Source of the DNA: Monocercomonoides exilis
Lineage: Eukaryota; Preaxostyla; Oxymonadida; Polymastigidae
Reading direction: 5' to 3'
NCBI GenBank assembly: GCA_001643675.2
Contig: LSRY02000002.1
Span: forward strand, 1,261,001 to 1,325,000
Length of the DNA: 64,000 bases
Positions 31,601-45,200 of the stretch are shown piece after piece; the stretch's first letter is position 1; every line of letters starts with the position of its first letter. The notes beneath the pieces are model-generated. The model was not told the DNA's origin. It searched no databases and saw only the letters and a list, made by a program, of their open reading frames with translations. The position numbers were made by a program, and so were the translations under genes.

Positions 31601-34600
31601 GCATTTATAAATAAACAACATTTCTTCAACAACAGAAATTTCAGCAAACACAACGTCATCAATAGTCAGCGAGGTCTCAGCAATGTTTGTTGCCAGCACA
31701 ACTTTCCTCTTTCCCCTCGGTGGAGTGGCAAAAGCCATGTTCTGCTTCGCAGGAGACAAGGAAGAATGAACAGGAACAACAAAAAGCGAACTGGCAAGTG
31801 ATGGAGAAGAAGCTAACCTCAGCTCCATCTGCCGAATCTGATCCATTCCCGACAGAAAGACAAGAATGGCGCCTGGAGACGATTGGCGGACGGAGGAATA
31901 GGAAAAAGAGGAAGAGGAGGAAGAAGCTGAAGGGCGATCATGAGTTGGATTCTCGACTATTCGTGAGATGATTGCTGTGATTAAATCGAGAGGTGTTTGT
32001 GCCGATGAAAATCGGCACAGAAATTCAATGGAGCGTTGAGGCACGGAGGAAAAATCATGCACCTGAATGGAAGCAAAATATAAAATTTGAAGAAATTTGA
32101 TAAAAAACAATCAAAAAATAAATATATAAAAATTATGTGTTTCATTTAAAATAACTTTATTATTGGTAATAATTCATTTCATCAACACACCCCGCACATT
32201 TCCACCGCCTCTTCAACTGTTCTCAGTCTCTTTCCTTCGATGTTTGGCTGATATCGCGCGAACATCACAGCATCCAGCAGCCATTTCCGCTCAACAGGAA
32301 ACTGCCTTCCCTGAACGCTGATGATTGGAGCACCGCCGAAATAGTTGGAAAACAGCTCAGCATTCAACGTGGCAGACATCAACACCACAAAAAGATCAGG
32401 GCGATGTGGAAGAATGGTCTTCAGAATGGACAGAAGGAAGTCGGTTTCAATTGTTCTGCGATTAGAAAAATATATGGAACAATGAGAATTTAGTAAATAC
32501 GGAAATAATAGTGTGACGATTTTTTTTTATAAAATGCAACAAATGACATTCACCAAACGAACAATACCATTTCCAATAAAAAGTTATAACATCAATCTTC
32601 ACATATTAAAACATCAAAGTATAACTCCAAACCTTTCGTGCACTTCATCCACAAACAGACACGAAATCCCTTCCATCATTGGATGGCTCATCAGATACCG
32701 CAGCATCACCCCAGTTGTGCAGTATGTGAGTCTCGTCTCGTTCGGACTCACTTCCGTGACGCCTCTCACGCGAAAGCCAACAGTTCCTCCCAGACGCTCG
32801 CCTCGCTCCACAGACACACGCTCTGCAATGGCTGGGGTTTGTTATGTTGAATGAAAGAGATTAATCATGTTTCATTTAATTGTCCATTTGAATGGATAAA
32901 TATTTGTATGTTAGAAGAAGATTAATAATTGAAAGAATGATTCAAGATTGGAAGAAATAACAGTATTAATTAAAATCTTAAAGAAAAGAATTCTCGCAAA
33001 CACATCGCGGCAATACGCCTGGGCTGCAAGCAGATGATGTTTGTTCTGCTTCCTCTTCCGTTCTCATCCTCATTATCCAACAGAATCTGTGGCAATTGTG
33101 TTGTTTTCCCGCTCCCTGTTTCACTGGAAATCACCACAACCTGCTTTCTCCTCTGCTTCCCTGCTTCCATTTCTCTCAAAATGCGATATCTTTCCTGGTA
33201 AACAGGCAATTTTCCTCTTTGTGTCTCAACCATTCTGATGTAGGAGGGGTCTTTTCTCTTCATCTCCAGTTTTTGCTTCAGCTCTGCATCTCTTGCTGCT
33301 GATGGCTGCACGCCCCACGCTTGGTGAGGAGGGAGTACTGTTTCATTGGATAAGCTTGTATTCATTGAAGCAGAAGAGGAAGAAGCAGAAGCAGAAGCAG
33401 AAGAAGACTGAGTCGAAGATGAAGGTGAAGTGGAGCTCATGAAGCAGCTTGGTGGGATGGTGGATGTGATTGGAGGAGGGTTCAAAATGATCGTGGGCAC
33501 GTTTTCGTTGATCCAGTCGAGCATCTCAAAAAGGATAGGATGTGCATCAATTGTGTGGGAAAGCGAACTGGCTGGCGGTTCATACTCGAATGAAGCCCTT
33601 CGGTTGATCAGGGCAGTGATGAGAAATCTGTGGTAATGTCGTTTAATTGGAATGAGTCAGGGGCAAATAGAGAAAGAAAGAAAGAATGAATGAATGAATG
33701 ATTGATTGATTCAATTTGATAGAAGGGAAAACGAGTTTTGTTTGGTTCATTAAAAGATAAAATGTTAATAAGGGAAACAGACAAGAATCAGAACACAAAC
33801 TGCATCTTTCTTGACAATCTCCTCTCTGGATCTTCAGACAATGTTCTAAACAGGAAAAGAGGAGCAGAAGCAGAAGAAGTATTTGGAGGAGTATAAGAAG
33901 AAGAAGAAGACGATGAGGAAGAGGAGGAATATGGATAGCCTATACGATCAGTGGGGAAGAAGATATCAATGACACAATCGTACTCTTCATCGTCTAATGT
34001 TATTGCGGATTGATAAGGTGATGTTTGAAGAGAAAGAGTTGAGAATGGTGCAACAAATGTGGTTGTCAGGCAAATGTGCTGGGAGGAGTATATATGCAAT
34101 TGCTATATATATAGAAATATGCCAACAGAAACAAAAAGAATAAAAGAGTTTATTTGACATTCACAGTAAATTTCGTTGAAAAAAAAAGGAAAAAAAACAT
34201 TGAAAATTTTTAAAGAAAAAATATTTAACCAAAGAAATGCAACATATTTGTGTTCATACAGACTCATCATAAATCGTCAGCAACGTGTCCAGCTCTTCTG
34301 CCAAATCGCTGTTTTCCTCTCTGATCATCTCAAGTGCTGTGACATTGTCCACATCTTCGTAGTCTTGAACAGTCGAAAAATACGAAGATGAAGCACCAGT
34401 CTGAGGAGGAGGAGATGGAGTGAGTGGAGGAGAAAATGAATGAGGAGATGGACTGTTTGCTGATGGAGAAGGAGGAGGCGTGCGGCTGTCGGGTGGATTG
34501 CTCTGGAGATATGTGTGATATTCATCACTTTCAGTGATTTGATTTTCAAGTGAAGATGAAGATGATGAAGATGAAGAGGAAATAGAAAACGGAGTTGATT

Positions 34601-35987
34601 CTGATTTCTTCTCAGATTCGCTTTTTTCGACCACTTTCTTTTCGTCAAAGTCTTTAATGGCATCCAACAAATCGTTTTCGGTATGCTCTTCAACATCTCC
34701 TATTTGTTGCTCAATGATTGTCATTTCATCTGCATCCAGCTCTTCATCGTCATTCACATCTGCAGTTGAAGAACTGCCTTTTTCAGAAGAAGATGCCTCT
34801 TCTGATGCTGATGCATTAGCACGCTGTGCTTCTCCGTCAGAATTACCCCATCCTCTTATAAATTGAAATGTAAGCCGAAATAAATTTGATACAAATTGCG
34901 TCTCGTTCCATCCAGCTTCTTCTTCTCCCTTCTTTTTCTTCTTATTTCCTTTCTTCTTCTTTTGCTTTTCTGAATCAGCAACCAAATCAATCACATCTTC
35001 CAATTGCTTCCGATCCTGCTTTGTTCGAGAAGCCATTGAAGATGCTTCACTTAGTGCTTTTAGACAATGACTTCGGGCAAAACCACATTTCACAAAGACT
35101 TTCACAATTGGAGAATCGAGACGATACTGATATATGTTCTGCTGTGAATCTCCATGAATTGTAGAAGGAAGTTCATCATCGTCAAGGTTCAACAGCAGCC
35201 AATCCATGGCGAGTTGTTGATCCCCTCCCATCACGCGAACTGCTTGGAGAGCATGTGCAGGATGAAAATACATCTCAACCAATGACATAAACGTTTCTTC
35301 TTCAGATTCAGTCAATTGTGGTTCAAAAACATAAGAGCAATGTTTGTATTGAAAATTATTTGCAGCCGTTTGCGAGATGTGAAAGTCAATTGAAGAAACA
35401 GGCAATGATGTATCATAGCTTGACTGCGAAGTTTGTACAAATGACTGTGAAGTGAGAAATGTTAAATAATCATCAATGAGCGCCTTTTGCTTGTTGTCAA
35501 GAGTAAGAGTATAATCAACATCTCTTTTCTTAGGCTTAATTGAATTTGACACGGAATTTGCTTCTGCTGCTTTTTTGTCTTGAAGAGCCTTTATTCCCGC
35601 TTCAGTTCTGTAGCGAAAGCTTTTAGGTTGTTTTTGCCTAACTTCTAGAAAATAAAAAAAGGAGTTTAAGCAACGTGTTAACAGAAAAATGTTAAATAAA
35701 AAAGTAATATTTTGAATAGTACCTCCAGCAGGGATGAGTATTTCGTTTTGAGGGCCTTTTATCTCTTCAGGTTTCTTCCATCTAGGTTTTTCTCTAACCT
35801 TAACTTCTTGTTTTGGTTTCGGTGGAGGCTTCGGTTTCTCTTTTGGGGCATGCCCTCTACTTGTGAAATTCTTTGTGTTTAAAATATTTTTATAACGTAG
35901 AATTTAATAAAGTAAATCATGACAAACAATCTTTTTTGACGGCTTCTTTGCCGTAGGCTGGGACGCAGCCTTTTTTGCTTTTTGCAT
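28684..35987 (-). CDS. DHX57: DEVH-box RNA helicase, DHX57/DHX29-like, 15 exons
   Basis: Fifteen exons join in frame to about 1787 residues: 35928-35987, 35723-35870, 34260-35644, 33801-34102, 33002-33627, 32633-32831, 32191-32455, 31650-32062, 31458-31545, 30967-31262, 30205-30814, 29783-30028, 29535-29631, 29328-29423 and 28684-29216. The N-terminus is Lys/Pro-rich. It is followed by a UBA-like helix set ending in LAMDWLLLNLDDDELP, typical of DHX29/DHX57, and an RWD-like domain split by an intron (LDTLLTIYDE; VIDIFFP; PLFLFR). Helicase motifs: SSETGSGKTTQ (I), QPRRIAA (Ia), TTGVMLR, DEVHER (II), SATLNAEL (III), ATNIAETSLTIDD (V) and QRAGRAGR (VI). HA2 and OB-fold parts follow, including RVFLHPQSINF. 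I see no CCCH finger, which human DHX57 has. Poly-Ser inserts occur in exons 3, 4 and 11. Its role is likely translation or RNP remodelling. The acceptor of exon 4 is the only ambiguous junction (an in-frame AG lies 24 bp downstream). Confidence 0.88.
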
Positions 35988-36222
35988 GATCCGAAGTCAT
36001 AATATACTTAAATTGAGATCAAGAAACACAATTAACCATTCGTTTTTTCTTTCCACTTGAAATAAGCTTCTATAAAAAGGTTAAAAAGGTTGAACACGCG
36101 TTTTTAAAAATTAAGAGAAAAATAATAAACAATTTGTCAAGTGAGCTGAAGCATAACACAAAAATAAAAATGCCAATAACAAATTCAAAAAAATTAAAAG
36201 ATAAAAAAAAAGAACGACTCCT

Positions 36223-39200
36223 TCAGTGATTCTTTGAAGGCTTAAATAAAGCCCTTCGCGTCTTTGGGACCCGTTCGACTTCTAAATCCACAGAAGGGCA
36301 AAAATTAAGAAAAGAGGCTGCATCTTCACAAGAGTTCGAAGCATGCCAGTGGAATTTATTCAGATTTTTTGAACAAGTCTCTTTATTCTCTAGAAACAGC
36401 GGGGCACACTTCGCCAAAACATCCGAAAGAACGAGAGAAAGTGCAGTCGGGAGGGGAACATAGAAAATATACTCCTCTCTCTTCCGTTTCTGTGATGCTT
36501 GGATGGATGTGATTTGCGCTTCTCTCTCGAAACTTTCATACAAATACATTTCGATGTGTGATTGTGATTTGCTGAACAATGAAGATATTCCCATGGTCGA
36601 TGCAGACGAGCTGCCAGAAGCAGGAAGTGAAGATGACTGCTCTGCGCTTTCCTCTTCGAGCGCCTCTGCCTCGATGATCGTTTTATATAGATCTAATTCA
36701 CTTGCTCTTATATCTTCTTCTTTGATATTCAGGTTAATTTCATCAGAATTTAGTGTTTCCTCCATTGTACTTTTATACTCCTCTTCTAGTTGTTTTTCAA
36801 ACTCAGTCCAATCTTCTTCAATAGGCCATATATCACCTCCGCACTGGATGCAATCGCACGTGTGCTCTCTATCTGCACCAAGTCCTCCTGATTTGACGCT
36901 CCACCTGAGCAAATCATTGCGCCGTGTTCTTCGAGTTATTCTTCCTTTTCTGCGAAGACAGAATGGACAGAAAGAAGAAGGCCTCGAAGCTTCAATGTCA
37001 CTATCATCATCAACAATGACAATTTCCTGTGAAAATGCTGATGAATTCGCTGAATCAGAGGACTTTTGTGAACACGAACTGTGAGGAGCAGAAAGAAATT
37101 CTGGTGACATATCTGCATCCAAAGGTGCTGAAGATGCTTTTGATATTGACATTTCATCTGGTTTTGTGGATAAAATTGAATGCATTGGTCCAATATTTGC
37201 TGACACACCGAAAGACTGTTTGTTACTTCCCTTGCCTATTTCCTTCATCATTCTCATTCTTCGTTTGCGACTGCTAGTCAACGATGATTTCATCCTTTCC
37301 AACCACAACTGATTTTGAATTGCTGCTCTTTTACCACAAATCATTCGCTCAGGCTGTGCCACAATTAACGACAAGTGCTGCATCATCCGATTGAACGATG
37401 ACGAGGCTTTCAGAATGGAACTTTCACTGCAAATGCCATCTCCACAAGACATCGCGACTGGAGGGTGCAGTGAAGGCATTGGTCCCATCGTTGCTTTCCA
37501 CTCTTCGCCCAATCGATTTGGCGGAATGCAGTGAATGTCTGTGAAAGGCAAGAATGAAGGAAACATGTAAAAATCAGAATTTGCATATGCTGACGAATGA
37601 GAAGAACAAGAAGTTGCTGATGCAGTAGTGTTATTGTTTAAACAACTTGATGCACTTATGAAACGAAGGATGGCCTGAGCTTTTAAATGAATGGAGTGCA
37701 TTTTGAAAAATCTTATTGATTCTACCATTCCATTGAGGACAACTGCAAAACAAGAGAAAATGTGGAAAAGAGTAGCAAGATCACAACTAACGCTCAACAT
37801 TCTATCTAAAACAGAGATTCCATTGAATACAACAAAAAGACGTTGACAGCTGAGTGACGATGATAACAGGTTTGACAATGCACAACATGCACTTCCATAC
37901 AGCCTTGGCGATGCAAATGGAGATGATACGCATTCAAGTATAGACTCAATCACTCCTGTTGATAACAAAGATGATGAATAACTCTGGCGTGATTTTTGTG
38001 AGTCGCGAGATTTTTGTTTCCGTTTCTTCGTGCTCTTCTTCTTTTTGATCTCGCCTTTTTGAGACTCTTGATTGAAAGCAGAGTCTGATGGCACGTTTGA
38101 TGGTGACGCAGCAGAAGCACTGAATAATGATGGATCAACTTCATCAATTGTTGGCAGTTGGTCCGGAAGAAGCTGATCATCAATTCCCTCCTGTTCAGCA
38201 TTGCTTTTTCTCTTTCCTTCATCTGCTTCATCTCCTCTTTCATCGTCTTCATCGATGTTACTTGAAGAATCCTCTCCTCCAGCTTCATCATCACGCTCAT
38301 CATCCAATTCATTACCATCATCTTTCAACTCTTCATTATTGGTCAATTCCTTTGAATCAACTTCATCATTGGCTGTGTCAATGGCAACATCGTCTTCATT
38401 TGCAGCACAGCTTAGCGATGACCATTCACCTCCACTTGGATTTCTCTCCTTCTTCCCTTCTCTTTCCGTCAGACAACTAAGAATCCACAAGGCTGCCTCC
38501 ACAATGTCTTGATAAGGAATCTCTAATCGTTTTCTCTGTAATTGTGAATCTTTTCCATTTTTTCCGTTTTCTGACTTTAAAGTTGCAATCGTCAAATCTC
38601 TATTATCATCACCATCAGCAAACTCTTTTCCGACTTCATCACCAACGCTTTTGCTAACTGTTTGTAAACTTATATCATCAGTGTGATTTACAATTAATTT
38701 ACCATCCTGACTTTCGCACTGAATATTATTATCCAACTCGAGGTTTGACAATATAAAATTCACAAGATTCATCACTGTATCCTCTTCTCTTAGCCTCCAC
38801 AATCCAACACCCCGTGTGCTCAGAAGAAACATGATGTACAAATTCAACGCACGTTTTGTGTCTGCTTCTTCAACAGAAACATATGAAAGCGGATTTGGAC
38901 TCCAGTCAGGCGTAAGTGCAGTTGCAAACGAACCCACCATTCCCGAGGATAATTTGTGAAGTTCTGATTCTCTGCGCTCTTTGAATGAATGATAATTCAA
39001 GCGATCTGCAAAGAAATTGAATTTGCGTCTGATTGAAGAATCAGAAAGTGAAGTGGGCTGCGAAAAGCAGCGAATGCCTTTCTCCAATGTATTGGTGCAA
39101 AGAATATGATGATATCTGTTTATCTCAATCTTCTCGCTCTCTTCTCTGTCCGCCTCATCAATCTCGTCATAAACGCAATAAGAGGATGTTCCTTTGCCAG

Positions 39201-42200
39201 CTGAGGGTGAAGCAGTTGAGGAGGATGTGCGTGTGGATGCAAAGCGAGCATTGCTTACAGTCATCAGCATTAAGACAATGCGGTCTTGCTCTGCCAAGGG
39301 CATGATCGATACAGGATCGCGATACACAAACCATCGAAGCTCTGCATCCCTCTCCAAAATGCTTCTTTCCTCCCAGTCAAGATCCTTCTTCACCAAAACA
39401 TGATCACGCGAAGACGAAGAAAGATCCAATGATGATTCGCTTGATGAGTCCATTTTTGTCTCTTTTGACAATTCACTTGCTGTTTCGTCTTTCTTTTCTT
39501 TCGCTTTTTCTTTTGCCGAAAGCAGCTCTTCGTCACTCAGAACACCTTCTGCTATTTTCATCAGGATTTTCAGTGCAGTCAATCTGATTTCTTCAGACGC
39601 TTCGCTGTGTGCAGCTACAGCACCGATAAGTTTCAGCCCCGAGAACGGTCCTTTGCTTCGTCCAAAGAACGATGTGAAGTAATGGCGATGCATCTCGCTG
39701 ACTGATATATCCTCAAGCATCGCATTGAGAATGGAAAGAATAACTAAGTCTGCATCTGACACTTCGATTCGTATTCTCTCTGTCTGCATAAGCCACGTGC
39801 TGAGGAACAGAGAGAATCGAGAATACTCTTCATTCACATTCAGAACAGGTGATTGGACCATTGAAGAGATCTCAGGCAATCTATCATCGATTGGCACTGT
39901 ATCTGGGAAACTATCCAAAATCGGGAAAATCTCTCCTTCTTCGTCAACTTCATCGTCTGAAAATACGCCAATAAGAACAGACGAAAGTTCATATCTGGAA
40001 AAACATTTTGAACTCCCAGTAAATAAAGAGCCGCGACGTAGATGAATCGGCTTAAGAGGAGCAATTGAGGAAACTTTATAAAACGAACTGAGAATGTTTG
40101 ATGGAATTGCCTTTCGAAAATCAAAAGCAGATGAATCAACAAAAGAAATTTTATTTGTAATTCCAATAATTTCATTCGTTTTTTCCGCTTTTTTGTTTTC
40201 ATAAAGATCTCTTTTCACTTTCATTTCGTAAATTTCTTGCTTTGCTATGTGCAGCAAAGTTAGTATTCTCGTTGACAAATCAGAAATATCCTTGTATTGT
40301 GTTGAGCACATCTCTGTTAATAAAACAATAGTTTCTTTCATTTGCTTCTTTCCTCCACACAAACGAACAACACACAATGCACATCCAGCAGACATCAGGA
40401 GGAGATAAATAATGCTAAGACACAATCTGAGATCGGAATGACTGCAGATCGCAACTGAATTGCAGGTGTGAACCAGCAAAAGAACAATGATGCCATCTGA
40501 GAAAGCTGTTCGTGAATCTTCGTCTGCTGGTGCACATTCATCATCCAAAGAAAGTGAGCATTCCATTCGAGGCTTATTGCAAAATGGGCAGCTTACGCAA
40601 AAAGGCAAAAGAGCATCGATTGCTGCCTGAAATGGGGGTGATTCTTCAAGTGTTTGAGCAATGCATGCAGCTGGACACACCAGCAAAGCAGAATGGAACG
40701 CACGGAGAGCTGCTTTTCTGATTTCCATTGAATCGTGAAGAACATTTTCAAGGACAATGTGAGTGAAAGAAGGGACGCACACAAGCTTCAGTGCTGCAAT
40801 TGGATTCAATTGGCAGCACAATGCGATGATGCTGAGTGCAGAATGAACAATCTGGAGATCTTCAGATCGAGCAGAGCAAAGAACCATGAGTAGTGTTTGC
40901 GGGCAGTCAGAAGCCATTTTCAAGCACGCATTGTTGCATGCGTTCGTGTTGTTAGTTGAATTCTTAATACTTGAAATATGCTTTGAGCTCTGGTTTTCTG
41001 TTTCTTTCGCATAAATGATATCGCTAACCAGTGGAGAATGAGAAAATATGTTGAATCTGCAAGCTTCTTCAAACATCCTCAGATTCACCAGAAGATGATA
41101 GTTCTCAATCGACGTGAGAGTAGAACTTGTCGGGTAATTCATCATTCCACACAAAATATCCTTCTGAGTTGCATTTTCCTGGTCTTTCTCTTTTGTTTCT
41201 GTGAGAGGCGAGGAGAATAATCGTGTCGTGCTGAGTGGATTGTGCATTGTTGCGTCTCGAATGCGTGGGATGCGTGGGATGCTCAATGCATTGTCCATTC
41301 GAAATTCAGGATCAGAATGAACCATTGCTGTGAAATGATAGCGCAAGTTGTTTGCAACAGCAGGCAGCACGAAACGCCTGATAAGTGAGAGCATTGCATT
41401 TTGATTCAAGTAGTTGCCTGCATTCAGAATGTGATGGGCATGCTTTGAATTCAGAACAACCGGCTTTGGATCTCTGGGAGGAGACGGCGAACGACTCTTG
41501 GAAGCAGAATGGATTCGATGGTGCTTGTCATTTTGTGCAGAAGAAGATGGTGATGAAGACGAGGGCGAAGACGAAGATGGACTTGTTTCAAAAGTAGGTA
41601 AAGAAGAGGCTGTGAGCGAGGTGACCAAAGCTGAAGCGGAAGAAGCAACATCCGGAGGAGAAGAAATGCTGTTTTCCGAATAAGATGAAGAAGCCAAGAC
41701 TGCTGGAGATTCTATTTTCGCTTCTTTGAAAGAAGCATTTGATTGACTGTGTTTTTTATTTATCTTTTGCAATTCTGTAATTACGTTCTTATTTGTTATT
41801 TCTCTATTTTGTATTTGTCCATCTTTTTTTCCATTCTTCATTTTGGTCAATTCGCAACTTTCAGAATTTGAATCAACAGTACGTTTTGGGACATATTCAC
41901 TTTCAGAAAGTTCATCTCCTTTCTTTACTTTTGATGATTCCATTTCAATTGTACCAGTTTCAATTGAAGACATCAGGCCATCTAACTCTTCGGAAATAAT
42001 GAACTTTTTCCCAGACTTTACATCATTTTTCATTGATTGAAGCTCTTTTGAATAAGAATTTGAAGATGATGGCGAAGCCGCTTCTTCTAAACCTCTGATC
42101 TTGTTTAATCTGCTCACAACCGCCGAAGAACGAACATCATACCAGAAAGTCTCCTTTTTCATCACTCGGCCAAGTATCATTCCCAGCATAATCACACAGC

Positions 42201-45200
42201 AAAAGAATGACACAAAAAGAGGATGCTCGTGTGTGGACTTCATCGAGCTGAAGCACATCCTGAGTCTACGCAAAGTGCTTTTCTCTTCCTTGTTTTCTTT
42301 GTTTGTATCCTTACTAAACGAGAAGGGTGTGCATGTGAACGGCTGCCATCCAGTCATTTTTGTGACATCGCTGTGTGCAGCCAGAGAGAAAAACATCGAG
42401 AAAGGCTGGCACGAAATTGCAATAAATCTCCTGATGAATGGTGAAACAGATGTCAAATTCGCCAGCAAACGACCTGATGGCAGAATTAAATCAAGCGGAC
42501 TTCGAGGATTTATGAGGATGTGAACAAGACAATGAAGAATAGAAATCTGTCTGAAAGACGGCTGCTCCATTTCAAAGTAAGACGGGGGCTTGCGTGGATG
42601 CTGTTTGCTGTGTGATGTTGAGTGTTTTTGTGTTGTTGTTGAAGACTTCTTTTCTTCGGTCTTTGTTTCTTTTTCCGTGTTCGTTTTGTTGGGATTGTCA
42701 GATGAAGCACTAATATCCTTTCCAACTGACTGAGTCGATTTTGTAAGCTTTGATAGACCTGCTGATGAGGGCGGCTGTAAAACAGAGGAAGGTGAAGAGT
42801 TCTGCTCAGCAGATGATGGTGAAGGTGCAGACGAATCTTCCATTTCATCAATATCATCATCTTCTTCTTCTTTGCTGGATCCAACAGTCAATGCCGAACA
42901 TAGGTATTTCATCCATGATGGGTTTCGCTGTATCGAATGGCTGATAATTAGCAGCATGGTGTATAGTCTACCAAGATCAGGAGGAGATAATAAATTGACA
43001 GATTTTTCTTTAACAGAAAATCGGTGAGTAACTTGCAATGAGTTGTGAGAAAGCAATGTTGCAGCGGCTCCCAACATTTGTTTGGCCTCTTTGTTTGTTT
43101 GTGCAATGTTACTTTCAACCATCTTTCTTGTGGCAGAGAGAGCTCGGTACACAAAATGATGTGTCAGATTTGCAAAGCCAGGAAGTTGTTTCAAAAAGAC
43201 TGATCTTTGGATGCTTCTCGGTTCAACCTCAGGAGAAGAATTGTCGCTGTTGCTTAGCCTCCGACGTAATGAAAAAGCAGCCCATGGAGGGTTTTGTGGC
43301 AAAGACAAAAGAGAGAATGAATAGAATGGATCATCAAACAGAACGACGTTGGAAGAAGTGTAAAGAGATGGGTTTACGCAAAAGGCGCTTGGCGGACTTA
43401 AATTAGATTGTGTTTGCAATTGCTTCAATGAAGCTGATCGAAGCAGCATCAAAGAATTTGTGGAAGGAGTCCGCGATGATTTTGTTGAGAAATGCGCCAT
43501 TTCATCAGAAGAATAAAAGGAAGACGGAGAAGTGCCAACTGGACTTGACGCTGAGAATGAGCTAGAAGAAGGGAAGGAAATGAGATTAGCATTTGCAGGG
43601 CTTCCGACTGCTGACAAAGAAGAGGATTCAAAAATAGCCTGATTTGAATGTGATTTCTTGGTTGGTGAAAATGTGGCTTTCAGTTGCTCTTGAAGGATTG
43701 CCACAGGTGGTGGAGAAGAAGGCCGTGTTGATTCAGAAGCTGAAGGCTTCACCTTCACAAAGTTCGCAAATCGAAATGCAGTTCCATTCGAAAAGCGAGA
43801 ATACAAAGTTGGTTGCTCGTTGTCAAATCCAAAATGAATTGTTGTCCTCTGCCTCAAAAGCTTAGCAATTCGATCCAAAGTGCTCTTTGCGTCATTTTCA
43901 GATTTTTCTGACAGAACTTTTTGCAACGCCTTGAGTGATTGAATTGTGGACTGTTCGTTTTGTTTGAAAAGAAATATATGAAGAGGTTTGAGCAGCTCCA
44001 TCAATGAAAAAACGTTGTTTGGATTGAAAAATGGCGTTGGACTGTGGCAAGGAATAATATGTGCATATGATTCACTGAAAGTTGGAATAAAAGGATGCGG
44101 AAGAAGAAAGTGAAGAGAAGTTGGAAGAGATTGACAATCGAAGGAAGAATTGTTGCTTTTCAAAATGGATTGCTTTTTTCTTTGTCTGCTCACTGGAGCA
44201 AGTTTGGAAGTTGTCGTTTTTTCTTTCCATTGAGTTGTCAAGCGTCTTCTCTTCAGATACGATGAAGAACGGCCGGGAACAACACCTGCCATCAGCTCCA
44301 AATCAAGCACATTTAAGACTGAATGTACGCTCAGCATCTTCATTTCAACAAGCTCTCTATTCGCTGCCATCCCATAAAATGCAGAAGAAGAAGAAGGCGA
44401 TTCTTTGTTTTCAGAGCGTTTCAAAAGGTTGTACAATGTGACAGTCTTCTGCACAGCTTTGTGCACAAATGATAAAGGAGCATAGTGGCTAATCTGAGAA
44501 ACATAGGAAATAACACTTGAAGAGCAGATGAAAGGGAGTGTGGAGTCAGAAAGAAGAGAATGAACAGTGCGAACAAGAAAGAGAAGCAAGCGGCAGAAAG
44601 GCGATGAATTAAAAAGAGGGTGCACATCACATCCAACAGAAGTGTTTGCGCCAAAAAGGATTCTGTCATCAACATCGTATTCGCTGTTTGTTGTTGATGA
44701 ATCGTCATTACTCTGTGCGATTGAATTGTTTTCAGTTTCGCTGTCTTTCTCCTCTTTAATCCCAGATAAAACTTTGGGTACTGAATTGATCTGCCGTTCG
44801 GTAAAAAGTATTGGAGACTCTTTCTCTTCTTTTTCTGAAGGAGAATTTGTTTGACTTTGATTCGATGATTGTGAAATACTTTGTTTTTGAGCGTGTTGGC
44901 TTTTCAATTTCTTTTGCTTGCCTTTCTTGTCTTTCTTTTTCCTTTCCAGCTCATTTTGATAGCTCAGCACGTCTTCGCCCAAAAGGCGCCCAACTCTTCT
45001 TTTGCGCTTTTTCCAACGATGCATCGCTTTGTTGCGTCGAATGGAATATTCCCTAAAGAATCTGACATTCGATGAAGTCAATACAGAAGAGGAAAGTGAA
45101 GAAGAAGAAGAAGCGGAAGGAGAAACGGGGATTTTTTCTGATGCATTTGATTGTTGGATAGTACTTGAAGAATGAGCAGATGGAAACAAACGAGAAGGCA

